A stretch of DNA of 19,239 nucleotides, from assembly GCA_029781465.1 (NCBI GenBank), contig JAKOWQ010000057.1, forward strand, positions 1-19,239, given 5' to 3'. The position numbers were made by a program, and so were the translations under genes. The stretch is from Pseudomonadota bacterium (GTDB lineage: Bacteria; Pseudomonadota; Alphaproteobacteria; Sphingomonadales; Sphingomonadaceae). Below are positions 7,709 to 15,953 of this stretch, piece by piece; the stretch's first letter is position 1; each line of letters starts with the position of its first letter. Below the pieces are notes generated by a model. That model searched no databases. It worked only from the letters and a program-made list of their open reading frames with translations, and was not told the origin of the DNA.

Positions 7709-7735
7709 GGGCGGTCCTTCGGGGCCGCCCTTTTT
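7709..7735 (+). terminator. intrinsic terminator of rplJ-rplL
   Basis: A nine-pair stem GGGCGGTCC (7709-7717) with GGGCCGCCC (7722-7730), one U-G wobble, is closed by a TTCG tetraloop (7718-7721) of the very stable cUUCGg type. TTTTT follows at 7731-7735. This is a textbook Rho-independent terminator. Confidence 0.95.
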
Positions 7736-7744
7736 GCTTGCGCC

Positions 7745-7777
7745 GCAAAAGCAAAGAGACCGGAGCTTTCGCCCCGG
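7745..7777 (-). terminator. intrinsic terminator of the cytochrome c gene
   Basis: On the minus strand CCGGGGC and GCTCCGG (7777-7760) form a seven-pair stem with a GAAA tetraloop, followed by the pyrimidine-rich TCTCTTTGCTTTT. It lies about 30 bases past the cytochrome stop codon at 7810. Confidence 0.7.
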
Positions 7778-7809
7778 CCTCCCGCGCGACCCCGATGGGG
7801 CTCTTGTGA

Positions 7810-8277
7810 TTACTTCAGCGTCTTGAGGTATTCGATCACCGCCTTGCGCGCGGCGGGATCGGCCAGCCCGGCGAAGGTCATTTTGGTTCCCGGCACCATC
7901 TTCATCGGCGCGGTCAGGTACTTGTCGAGCGTGGCGTCATCCCAGGTCAGGTCGGCCTTCTTCATCGGCTCGGAGAAGGCATAGCCCGCGATCTCGCCGG
8001 ACTTGGTGCCATAGACCCCGGCCAGGCTCGGGCCGACGCCCATCTTGCCCTTCTCGGTCGAATGGCAGGCCGCGCACTGGGCGAAGGCGGCCGGCTTGCC
8101 ATCGGCGGCAGCCGTGGTCGCGGCCGGGGCGGGAGCGGCAGCCGCCGGAGCCGCTGCAGCGGCTTCGCTGGTCGGGCTGGCCGGTGCTTCGCTCGAAGCC
8201 TCGTCCTTGGCGCCGCCGCAGGCGGCAAGGCCGATCGCGAAGGCAACCACGGCAAGGCTCTTGGCAGGAATTCGCAT
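7810..8277 (-). CDS. class I cytochrome c, predicted membrane-anchored lipoprotein
   Basis: 155 residues. Residues 1-19 form a signal peptide ending in LAAC, a lipobox with Cys20 as the lipidation site. An Ala/Pro/Thr-rich linker (about 21-60) follows. The cytochrome domain has the haem motif C68-A-A-C71-H72, and Met133 in VPGTKMTFAGL is the likely sixth haem ligand. GVGPSLAGVYG and the C-terminal AVIEYLKTLK helix fit soluble cytochromes of the c2/c550 type. The protein probably shuttles electrons at the periplasmic face of the inner membrane while tethered by lipid and linker. The ATG at 8277 is chosen because AAGGAG lies six bases upstream; an in-frame ATG at 8283 would touch that site. The MATE gene diverges from it. 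Confidence 0.92.
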   Translation of the reverse strand: MRIPAKSLAVVAFAIGLAACGGAKDEASSEAPASPTSEAAAAAPAAAAPAPAATTAAADGKPAAFAQCAACHSTEKGKMGVGPSLAGVYGTKSGEIAGYAFSEPMKKADLTWDDATLDKYLTAPMKMVPGTKMTFAGLADPAARKAVIEYLKTLK

Positions 8278-8296
8278 GTCCATCTCCTTGATCGAT

Positions 8297-8391
8297 GCCG
8301 GAGGCACCCTTCCGGCGTGAATATAAGCAAAGCCTGATATAGACAATTCCGCCTGCGGGGAAGTGCCAATCTTGCAGCATCCGTTGCAAGA
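8297..8391. promoter_or_regulatory. divergent control region between cytochrome c and MATE genes
   Basis: For the cytochrome gene (minus strand) a promoter-like TTGTCT (8346-8341), 15 bases, TATATT (8325-8320) is visible, slightly short in spacing. Its leader has a small hairpin, GCCGGA (8297-8302) with TCCGGC (8311-8316). Towards the MATE gene there is a clear dyad, TCTTGCA (8370-8376), eight bases, TGCAAGA (8385-8391), a shape typical of repressor sites. No regulator gene is adjacent. Confidence 0.45.
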
Positions 8392-8412
8392 AGCGCACGG
8401 CTTGGCAACCAA

Positions 8413-9855
8413 ATGGCCCAGACGTTTGAACAGACCTTTCGCCACTTGGCATCGTGGCCTATCCGGGCCGGCTTCATGGCTGACCAGACCACCCTCGATC
8501 CCTGGCGCGCCGAACTGGGCGCGACGCTGCGGCTGGCGGCGCCGCTGGCGCTCGCCAACCTGCTGTGGATGGCGATCGGGACCACCGACGTGATCTTCGT
8601 CGCCATGCTCGGCCAGCGCGAGCTTGCCGCATCGAGCCTGGCGGTGACCCAGTACATGCTGATCAGCTGGTCGTTGACCGGGCTGACCGGGGCGGTCGCG
8701 CCGCTGGTCGCGGCCGAGCTTGGCCGCAAGCGCCACGCGGTGCGCGAGGTGCGCCGGTCGGTGCGGATGGCGATGTGGCTGGCGCTGGCAACCGGGCTGG
8801 GCGGGATCGCGCTGTGCGGCTGGGGCGAAGCCTTCATGCTGCTGACCGGACAGGACCCTGAAATCTCGCGCCATGCCGGATCGTTCCTGACGATCATCCG
8901 TTGGGCGATACCGGCGATGGTGGGGGCCTCTGTGCTGCGGACCTTCGTTTCCGCGCTGGGCAAGCCGATGCTGGCCACCGCGATCACCGCCATGGCGATC
9001 GGGGTTAACGCGCTGGGCAACTGGGTGTTCATCTTCGGGCACTGGGGGGCGCCCGCGCTGGGCCTTGAGGGCTCGGCCCTGGCCAGCGTCATCACCTCCT
9101 ATGCGACGCTTGCCGCCTACAGCGTGGTGATCGCCGCAGACCGGCGGCTGCGGCGCTATCGCCTGCTCGGCAACTGGTGGAGGCCCGAGTGGCAGCGGAT
9201 GCGCGAGATGATCCGCATCGGCCTGCCGATTGCCTGCATTATCATCGCCGAGGGCGGCTTCTTCAGCAGCGCGGCCTATCTGATGGGACGGATCGGCGCC
9301 GCGCAGCTGGCCGCGCACACCGTGGCACTGCAAGTGGCGGCGCTGGCCTTTCAGGTGCCGTTCGGCGTGGGACAGGCCGCGACGATCCGGGTTGGCTATC
9401 ACTATGGCGCTGCGAATCGCGAAGGGGTGCGGCTGGCAGGGAACGCGGCATTGTGGACGGCTTTCGCCTTCTCCTTTGTCGGAGCAGGGGTGATGCTGCT
9501 GTTTCCGCGCGGGGTGCTCTCGCTTTATGTCGAAACCGCCGATCCGGCCAATGCGGCGATGATCGCGCTGGCGGTGCGATACCTTGCCGTGGCGGCGCTG
9601 TTCCAGCTGTTCGACGGGATCCAGGCCGTTGCTGCCGGGGCGCTGCGCGGGCTCCAGGATACCCGCATGCCGATGGCCATCGCCCTGTTCGGATACTGGC
9701 TGCCGGGCTTCGGCCTGTCGTGCGGGCTGGGGCTGTTCACGCCGCTGGGTGGCCTGGGGGTATGGATCGGGCTCGCGGCGGGGCTGGTGGTGGTGGCGCT
9801 TCTGCTGCTTCACCGCTGGCGCCGGCGCGAGGCCTTGCGCCTGCTGCCGGGCTGA
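8413..9855 (+). CDS. MATE family efflux transporter (NorM-like)
   Basis: 480 residues from the first ATG, with about twelve hydrophobic helices in two homologous halves: the multidrug and toxic compound extrusion fold, exporting substrates in exchange for Na+ or H+. Supporting segments are LRLAAPLALANLLWMAIGTT at the first helix, FGVGQAATIRVGYHYGAANR in the second half (the conserved G-Q/A-x-x-x-R-V-G pattern), and QAVAAGALRGLQDTRMPM near helix 10. An internal ATG at 8476 (MADQTTLDPW) gives 459 residues, closer to the family's usual 440-460, and may be the real start; neither ATG has a clear Shine-Dalgarno. The substrate cannot be told from sequence. The gene diverges from the cytochrome gene and precedes groES. 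Confidence 0.92.
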   Translation: MAQTFEQTFRHLASWPIRAGFMADQTTLDPWRAELGATLRLAAPLALANLLWMAIGTTDVIFVAMLGQRELAASSLAVTQYMLISWSLTGLTGAVAPLVAAELGRKRHAVREVRRSVRMAMWLALATGLGGIALCGWGEAFMLLTGQDPEISRHAGSFLTIIRWAIPAMVGASVLRTFVSALGKPMLATAITAMAIGVNALGNWVFIFGHWGAPALGLEGSALASVITSYATLAAYSVVIAADRRLRRYRLLGNWWRPEWQRMREMIRIGLPIACIIIAEGGFFSSAAYLMGRIGAAQLAAHTVALQVAALAFQVPFGVGQAATIRVGYHYGAANREGVRLAGNAALWTAFAFSFVGAGVMLLFPRGVLSLYVETADPANAAMIALAVRYLAVAALFQLFDGIQAVAAGALRGLQDTRMPMAIALFGYWLPGFGLSCGLGLFTPLGGLGVWIGLAAGLVVVALLLLHRWRRREALRLLPG

Positions 9856-9875
9856 AAGAATCTCGCCACACTCTC

Positions 9876-9906
9876 CTTGACGCGATCCGGGCGCGCACCC
9901 ATATGC
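9876..9906 (+). promoter_or_regulatory. groES-groEL promoter (overlapping sigma32 and sigma70 patterns)
   Basis: CTTGACG (9876-9882) and ACCCATATG (9897-9905) match two patterns. As sigma70 they are TTGACG, 17 bases, CATATG. As an RpoH promoter they are CTTGA with a downstream CCCATAT, close to the heat-shock consensus. CCGGGCGC (9887-9894) and GCGCCCGG (9905-9912) form an eight-base inverted repeat flanking the -10. Confidence 0.65.
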
Positions 9907-9912
9907 GCCCGG

Positions 9913-9939
9913 CTGGCACTCTCACCACATGAGTGCCAA
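9913..9939 (+). promoter_or_regulatory. CIRCE operator (HrcA binding site)
   Basis: CTGGCACTC, nine bases, GAGTGCCAA closely matches the CIRCE consensus TTAGCACTC-N9-GAGTGCTAA; the core arms GCACTC and GAGTGC are perfect. It lies directly downstream of the promoter and 36 bases before the groES ATG, the standard place for HrcA repression of groESL. hrcA itself is not in this window. Confidence 0.93.
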
Positions 9940-9974
9940 GGCAATTCAACATGTCATGTAGAGAGGTAAATCGC

Positions 9975-10262
9975 ATGAGCTTCCGTCCCCTGCACGATCG
10001 CGTGCTGGTCCGCCGTGTCGAGGCCGAGGAAAAGACCGCCGGCGGCATCATCATTCCCGACAGCGCCAAGGAAAAGCCCGCCGAGGGTGAAGTCGTCGCC
10101 GTGGGCGCGGGCAACAAGGCCGAAGACGGCAAGGTTACCCCGCTCGACGTCAAGGCGGGCGATCGGGTGCTGTTCGGCAAGTGGTCGGGCACCGAAGTCA
10201 AGATCGACGGCGAAGACCTGCTGATCATGAAGGAATCGGACATCCTCGGCATCATCGGCTGA
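9975..10262 (+). CDS. groES: co-chaperonin GroES (Hsp10)
   Basis: 95 residues, typical for GroES. It forms the seven-subunit lid that closes the GroEL folding chamber. SFRPLHDRVLVRRVEAEEKT opens the beta barrel, the mobile loop that contacts GroEL is about residues 17-33 (AGGIIIPDSAKEKP), and the ending DLLIMKESDILGIIG is characteristic. The ATG at 9975 follows AGAGG; a further in-frame ATG upstream would cover the CIRCE side and has no homology. groEL begins 44 bases downstream. Confidence 0.98.
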   Translation: MSFRPLHDRVLVRRVEAEEKTAGGIIIPDSAKEKPAEGEVVAVGAGNKAEDGKVTPLDVKAGDRVLFGKWSGTEVKIDGEDLLIMKESDILGIIG

Positions 10263-10306
10263 GCGAAGTCCTTCCCCGATCCAATCTTATTCAAAGGAAA
10301 CAGAAA

Positions 10307-11944
<1,638 letters not shown>

Positions 11945-11970
11945 GCCTGTCACCAGTGGCAAGGAAATGG

Positions 11971-12000
11971 GGGCCGGAAGAGCGATCTTCCGGCCCTTTT
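11971..12000 (+). terminator. intrinsic terminator of groES-groEL
   Basis: A perfect eleven-pair stem, GGGCCGGAAGA (11971-11981) with TCTTCCGGCCC (11986-11996), closed by a GCGA tetraloop (GNRA type) and followed by TTTT. It starts 26 bases past the groEL stop codon. Confidence 0.95.
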
Positions 12001-12105
12001 CCGTCTCGGTTGTCCGAAATGCGCAAGGATTGAAACGATTGCCCGCGCGCAAACAACAATTCGTCGCTTGCCCGCTTTTCCGCGCGGATTCGCCCGCGTT
12101 AGTCT

Positions 12106-12118
12106 TGTGGAAACCACA
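12106..12118. promoter_or_regulatory. small dyad upstream of the serine hydrolase gene
   Basis: TGTGG-AAA-CCACA is a perfect inverted repeat 20 bases before the GTG start at 12139. It could be an operator or a hairpin near the ribosome binding site. No confident promoter is visible; TTGAAA at 12030-12035 lacks a well-spaced -10. Confidence 0.3.
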
Positions 12119-12138
12119 TAGGGGCTAGTGCTTAGAGC

Positions 12139-13182
12139 GTGACGAAACGGATTCTCCCCAGACTGACGGGCCTGCTCGCCCTGGCCGGAGCGCTGCTGGC
12201 GCCGATTTCCGCCGCGCGGGCCGACAGTCTTGAGCTGGCCTTTGACCGTACCTTCGGGACCGAGCTGCGCGCCCCGCGCGAGCTGCCCGCCGGGCCGCGG
12301 CAGTTCGTTCCGTCAAGCGTCCAGAGCCAGAATGCCGGCGGATTTGAAGCGCGCCTGTTCCAACTTGCCGATGCCGGGCAGGGTCGGATCGGGGTTGCCG
12401 CGCTCGATCTGACCACCGGGCGTTCGGTGGCGGTGCTGGGCGATCAGCCTTTTCCGATGGCCTCGACCAGCAAGATCGCGATCGTCGCGACCTTCCTCGA
12501 CGGGGTCGACAAGGGCCGCTGGAAACTGAGCGACCGTTTCCCGCTGATGGTGCCGACCCGTTCGGCCAAGTTCTCCAGCCTGCGGGCGCCGGTTGTCGCG
12601 GGCCAGTCGATGAGCGCGGAGACGCTGATCGAGCTCGCCATTACCCGTTCCAACAACCAGGCGACCGATGCCCTGCTGGCGGCGATCGGCGGCCCTTCGG
12701 CGGTCAACCGCTGGCTGGCAAGCGCCGGGGTGGCGGGTCTGCGGATGGACCGCGATATCGCCACGCTGGTGCGCGACGACGGCGAATTCGACCCGGCGCG
12801 AATGATCGACCCGCGTGACAGCGCCACGCCCCGGGCGATGGTTGGCCTGCTCACCGGGCTCTATCAGGGCCGCTGGCTAAGCCCGGAAAGCCGCGGCGTG
12901 CTGATCGGCGCGATGGAGCGCTGCCTGACCGGCAAGCATCGCCTGCCCGGTCAGCTGCCCGAAGGCACGCTGGTAGCGCACAAGACCGGAACGCTGAGCA
13001 ACACCTCGAGCGATGTCGGACTGATCCACACTCCCGATGGCCATGTGATCGCGGTGGCGGTCTATGTCACCGGACAGGGCAGCAAGGCGGCGCGCGATGC
13101 CCGCATTGCCACGATCGCCCGCGCGATCTTCGATGAAAGCCAGACCGAGGGTTCGGGCCTGCGCCGTTCCGCGCAGCGCTAA
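12139..13182 (+). CDS. exported class A beta-lactamase-fold serine hydrolase, lacking the Glu166 equivalent
   Basis: 347 residues. The GTG start is supported by the signal peptide (MTKRILPRLTGLLALAGALL..., cleavage near Ala28), though no clear Shine-Dalgarno is seen. Class A landmarks: S109-T-S-K112 (PMASTSKIAI, nucleophile and base), S171-N-N173 in place of SDN, and K282-T-G284 (HKTGT). DSATPRAM matches the D-T-T-T-P-x-x-M block. In the omega loop, LRMDRDIATLV aligns with the TEM RLDRWEPELN motif, but Ile207 stands at the Glu166 position and Val211 at Asn170. Without that glutamate, hydrolysis of acylated beta-lactams should be poor. It may be a penicillin-binding or peptidase-like relative rather than a resistance enzyme. 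An insert of about 40 residues precedes the core. Its stop overlaps that of the convergent dehydrogenase gene. Confidence 0.85.
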   Translation: MTKRILPRLTGLLALAGALLAPISAARADSLELAFDRTFGTELRAPRELPAGPRQFVPSSVQSQNAGGFEARLFQLADAGQGRIGVAALDLTTGRSVAVLGDQPFPMASTSKIAIVATFLDGVDKGRWKLSDRFPLMVPTRSAKFSSLRAPVVAGQSMSAETLIELAITRSNNQATDALLAAIGGPSAVNRWLASAGVAGLRMDRDIATLVRDDGEFDPARMIDPRDSATPRAMVGLLTGLYQGRWLSPESRGVLIGAMERCLTGKHRLPGQLPEGTLVAHKTGTLSNTSSDVGLIHTPDGHVIAVAVYVTGQGSKAARDARIATIARAIFDESQTEGSGLRRSAQR

Positions 13183-14468
13183 ACGGCAAACTGCGCTTTC
13201 CGCGGCCCGAGATAGCCGAACAGGTAGGCGCCGACCTTGCGCATCTGAATCTCCTCCGCGCCCTCGGTGATCCGGTAGCGGCGATGGTGGCGATAGATGT
13301 GTTCGAACGGCTTGTGGCGTGAATAGCCGATCCCGCCGTGTACCTGCATAGCCCGGTCGGCTGCTTCGCAGACCAGCCGGTTGGCGTAGTAGTTGCACAT
13401 GCTGATCTTGTCGGAGAGCCTGTGCTCCAGTTCCCGGTGCGGGATCTGGTCCATCTCCCAGGCGGTCTTGAAGATCAGCGCGCGCAGCATTTCGCATTGG
13501 GTGGCAAGCTCGACCAGCGGGAACTGGATCGCCTGGTTGCGGGCCAGCTCCTGCCCGAAGGGCTTGCGCGTCCGGGCATATTTCACCGCTTCCTCGACGC
13601 AATAGGTCGCCGCGCCCAGCGACGATGCCGCCTGGCGGATGCGGTTCTGGTGGACGAAGCTCTGCGCGATGGCAAGGCCGCCGTCGACCGGCCCCAGCAC
13701 CGCGCTGTCGGGCACCCAGACATTGCTGAAGCTCACCCGGGGGTGGTCGGTCGGCATGTTGAAGGTCCACAAATATTCCTCGATCACCAGCCCTTCGCAG
13801 GGGTTGGGGACCAGGAAGCAGGTGATCCCCCGCGCATCGCCGTCATTGCCGCCGGTGCGGGCGAATGTGGCGCAGTGGGTGGCAACGTGCATCCCCGTGG
13901 TCCACATCTTCTCGCCGTCGATCCGCCAGCCCGGCACCCCATCGCGCGTCTCGCGCACGGCGCGGGTTTCCATGTGGGTGGCATCCGATCCGTGCAGCGG
14001 CTCGGTCAGGCCAAAGGCCACCCGGCGCTCGCGCGCGAAGCCGCCGAGGATGAATTCGTTCTGCTGGTCCTCGGTGCCGAAATGCTCGAACATCGCGACG
14101 AAGGGGAAGTTGCCGACAATCGAATGCTCGTTCTGCAGATCGTTGTGAAGCCCCAGCCCCATGCGGGTGAAGTGATCGCGGATCACAGCCATCCACAGGT
14201 TCGATCCGTCCTTGCCGCCGTATTTCTTCGGCGCGGAAAAGCGCCAGTGTCCGGCCTTGTCGGCGCGCAGGGAGGCTTCGCGCAGCAGCATTTCCCATTC
14301 GTGGCGGGGCAGCCCGCCGTTCTCGAAATCGGTGCGCGCCCATTCGCGGCGGTGGTCGAAAAAGCGGATATTGTCGTCGGCTTCCTCCAGCGGCCGGATT
14401 TCGGCGGCGATGAAGGCATCGAGCTCGGCCAGATAGGCGACGAGATCTGCGGGCAGGGCAAAGTCCAT
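13179..14468 (-). CDS. acyl-CoA dehydrogenase (ACAD10/11- or LvaC-like context)
   Basis: 429 residues, FAD-dependent acyl-CoA dehydrogenase fold. AFGLTEPLHGSDATHMETRA (151-170) is the flavin and substrate signature; WRIDGEKMWTTG, RKPFGQELARNQAIQFPLVE (301-320) and MQVHGGIGYSRHKPFEHIYR (374-393) follow. Glu402 in RITEGAEEIQ occupies the place of the catalytic base of classical members. The ATG at 14468 follows the TGA of the kinase gene after one base, with AAGGAA upstream, so the genes are translationally coupled. Kinase plus dehydrogenase mirrors the fused domains of ACAD10/ACAD11 and the LvaA/LvaC pair, in which a phosphorylated 4-hydroxyacyl-CoA is processed. Simple acyl-CoA oxidation is the alternative. 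Confidence 0.92.
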   Translation of the reverse strand: MDFALPADLVAYLAELDAFIAAEIRPLEEADDNIRFFDHRREWARTDFENGGLPRHEWEMLLREASLRADKAGHWRFSAPKKYGGKDGSNLWMAVIRDHFTRMGLGLHNDLQNEHSIVGNFPFVAMFEHFGTEDQQNEFILGGFARERRVAFGLTEPLHGSDATHMETRAVRETRDGVPGWRIDGEKMWTTGMHVATHCATFARTGGNDGDARGITCFLVPNPCEGLVIEEYLWTFNMPTDHPRVSFSNVWVPDSAVLGPVDGGLAIAQSFVHQNRIRQAASSLGAATYCVEEAVKYARTRKPFGQELARNQAIQFPLVELATQCEMLRALIFKTAWEMDQIPHRELEHRLSDKISMCNYYANRLVCEAADRAMQVHGGIGYSRHKPFEHIYRHHRRYRITEGAEEIQMRKVGAYLFGYLGPRKAQFAV

Positions 14469-14469
14469 C

Positions 14470-15804
14470 TCAGTTTCCTTCCCAGCGGGCGCGGGCCAGG
14501 GCCAGCGCGGGATACTTGGGCACATCGGCGCTCAGCTTGTCGAGCGCCATCCGGCGCAGCCGGGCGAGCAGCCCGGGGGTGGCAAGATCGGCCTTGCCGT
14601 CGAGCAGATCGGCGGCCAGCGCCGCGTCGGTAGCCGCAGGGCGCAGCGCAATCTCGCGCGCGACGATCCCCAGCGCGTTGCGGGCAACGGCAAGGTCGAA
14701 CTTGCCGCGCCCGGAAACCAGCGGTTTGATCGCGGTGTCCAGCCATTCGGAAACCGCGCTCAGCACTTCTGTCCCGCTGGGTTCGCCCGGACCCTGCGCC
14801 AGCGGTTCCGGCGCGGGGGACAGGGTGCGGGCGCGTTCGTCCTCCGGTGCCAGTTCCTCAAGCAGCAGCAGCAGATCAAGCTCCTGTTCGCTGGTGCGGC
14901 GCGCCACCACCACGCGTTCGACCGAGCGATCGTGCCCGGCACGCCAGTATCCGCCCATCTGCAGGCAGCCCAGCGCCCACCACAGCGTGCGGTAGATGGT
15001 CCAGAAACGGAACCGCAGCGGATCGAAGCGCTCACCCCCCGCGTCCTCATAGGCCCGCGCGAGCGTCTCGATGCTGGAAAGGCCATAGGCCGGGCGATCG
15101 GGCCGGGCGAAGCGCCACACCGTCAGGCACCCGAATGCAAGATCCTCGTGCCAGTCCCCCAGGTGCGCCAGTTCCCAGTCGAGCACCCCGCTCAGGTGCC
15201 CATCCTCGACCAGCAGATTGCCGAGCCGGAAATCGCCGTGGACCAGCCGGGGCATGGCCGGTTCGGGCAGGTTCTGCTCAAGCCAGCGGATCGCCAGGGC
15301 CAGGATCGGCCGGTCGGCGCCATAGCTCAGGAACCGGGCCTTGAGCTCGCCCAGGGCCTGCGCGGTGTCCATCGCCGGAACCTTGAGCGCAGAGCAATCG
15401 ACGCGGTGAGTCCGTGCAAGCTGGGCGGCGATCTCGCGGATCAGCACCTCGCCATCGGCCTCGGCCAGGATCGCGGCGGGATCGGGAGTGCCGCCAATCG
15501 CCCGCATCACGAAGCCCGAGCCAATGCCGTCATCCCCTTCGAGCTCGACCAGGATTTCCGGGGCCAGAACCCCAGAGGCGCGGGCCGCACGGATCAGCGC
15601 GGCCTCGCCGGCGTGGTCCATCGGCCGCCCTGCCATCATCTCGGGCGAAGGCGCGCGGCGCAGGACGCAGGTTTCCGTACCCGCAGCGAAGCGCCAGCTT
15701 TCCATGTTGGCGCCGCCCGAGAGGCGCGACAGATCGGCGGGGGCAGGCAAGCCGATGCGGGCAAGCGCGCGGGCCAGACCCAGTTCCAGCGAGACCTGCT
15801 CCAC
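14470..15804 (-). CDS. APH-family kinase fused to a C-terminal DUF6285-like domain
   Basis: 444 residues. Residues about 20-320 are an aminoglycoside-phosphotransferase/choline-kinase-type fold: LSRLSGGANMESWRF (nucleotide loop), VLRR with the candidate lysine-substitute region, the catalytic loop H189-G-D191-FRLG-N196, and the metal-binding D209-W-E. An acidic/Pro linker (318-343) leads to a helical tail, 345-444. There VARNALGIVAREIAL and LLARLRRMALDKLSADVPKY resemble DUF6285, a small domain often encoded as a separate gene next to such kinases. The kinase probably phosphorylates a hydroxyacyl-CoA, not an antibiotic, given the coupled dehydrogenase. The start is a GTG at 15804 with GGGAG six bases upstream. 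A promoter-like TTGACT (15865-15860), 15 bases, TTAAAC (15844-15839) lies just upstream. Confidence 0.88.
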   Translation of the reverse strand: MEQVSLELGLARALARIGLPAPADLSRLSGGANMESWRFAAGTETCVLRRAPSPEMMAGRPMDHAGEAALIRAARASGVLAPEILVELEGDDGIGSGFVMRAIGGTPDPAAILAEADGEVLIREIAAQLARTHRVDCSALKVPAMDTAQALGELKARFLSYGADRPILALAIRWLEQNLPEPAMPRLVHGDFRLGNLLVEDGHLSGVLDWELAHLGDWHEDLAFGCLTVWRFARPDRPAYGLSSIETLARAYEDAGGERFDPLRFRFWTIYRTLWWALGCLQMGGYWRAGHDRSVERVVVARRTSEQELDLLLLLEELAPEDERARTLSPAPEPLAQGPGEPSGTEVLSAVSEWLDTAIKPLVSGRGKFDLAVARNALGIVAREIALRPAATDAALAADLLDGKADLATPGLLARLRRMALDKLSADVPKYPALALARARWEGN

Positions 15805-15894
15805 TCCACGCTCCCGGTTGCGATGCGAAGGGGCAAAGGTTTAAGTGTGCGATTAAATCAGTCAAGCGCTGCGCGACCGCCGCGCGGGAAGCGG

Positions 15895-15930
15895 GCAAAA
15901 GAAAGGGGCGCAAGGTTGCCCTTGCGCCCC
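15895..15930 (-). terminator. intrinsic terminator of the Ala-rich lipoprotein gene
   Basis: A perfect eleven-pair stem, GGGGCGCAAGG with CCTTGCGCCCC (15930-15905), and a four-base loop. On the minus strand it is followed by TTTCTTTTG. It is 24 bases past the stop codon at 15954 and insulates the kinase operon downstream. Confidence 0.9.
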
Positions 15931-15953
15931 AATTCTGTGCCGTGAGGCGAAGA

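Noticed and set aside
7810..9813. Reading the cytochrome c frame as a 667-residue protein starting inside the MATE gene
   Set aside because: The extra N-terminal 500 residues are His/Arg/Gln-rich antisense of the MATE gene. The signal peptide and AAGGAG site place the start at 8277.
14470..15804. Aminoglycoside resistance phosphotransferase
   Set aside because: The fold is APH-like, but the fusion to a DUF6285-like tail and the one-base coupling to an acyl-CoA dehydrogenase point to metabolism, not resistance.
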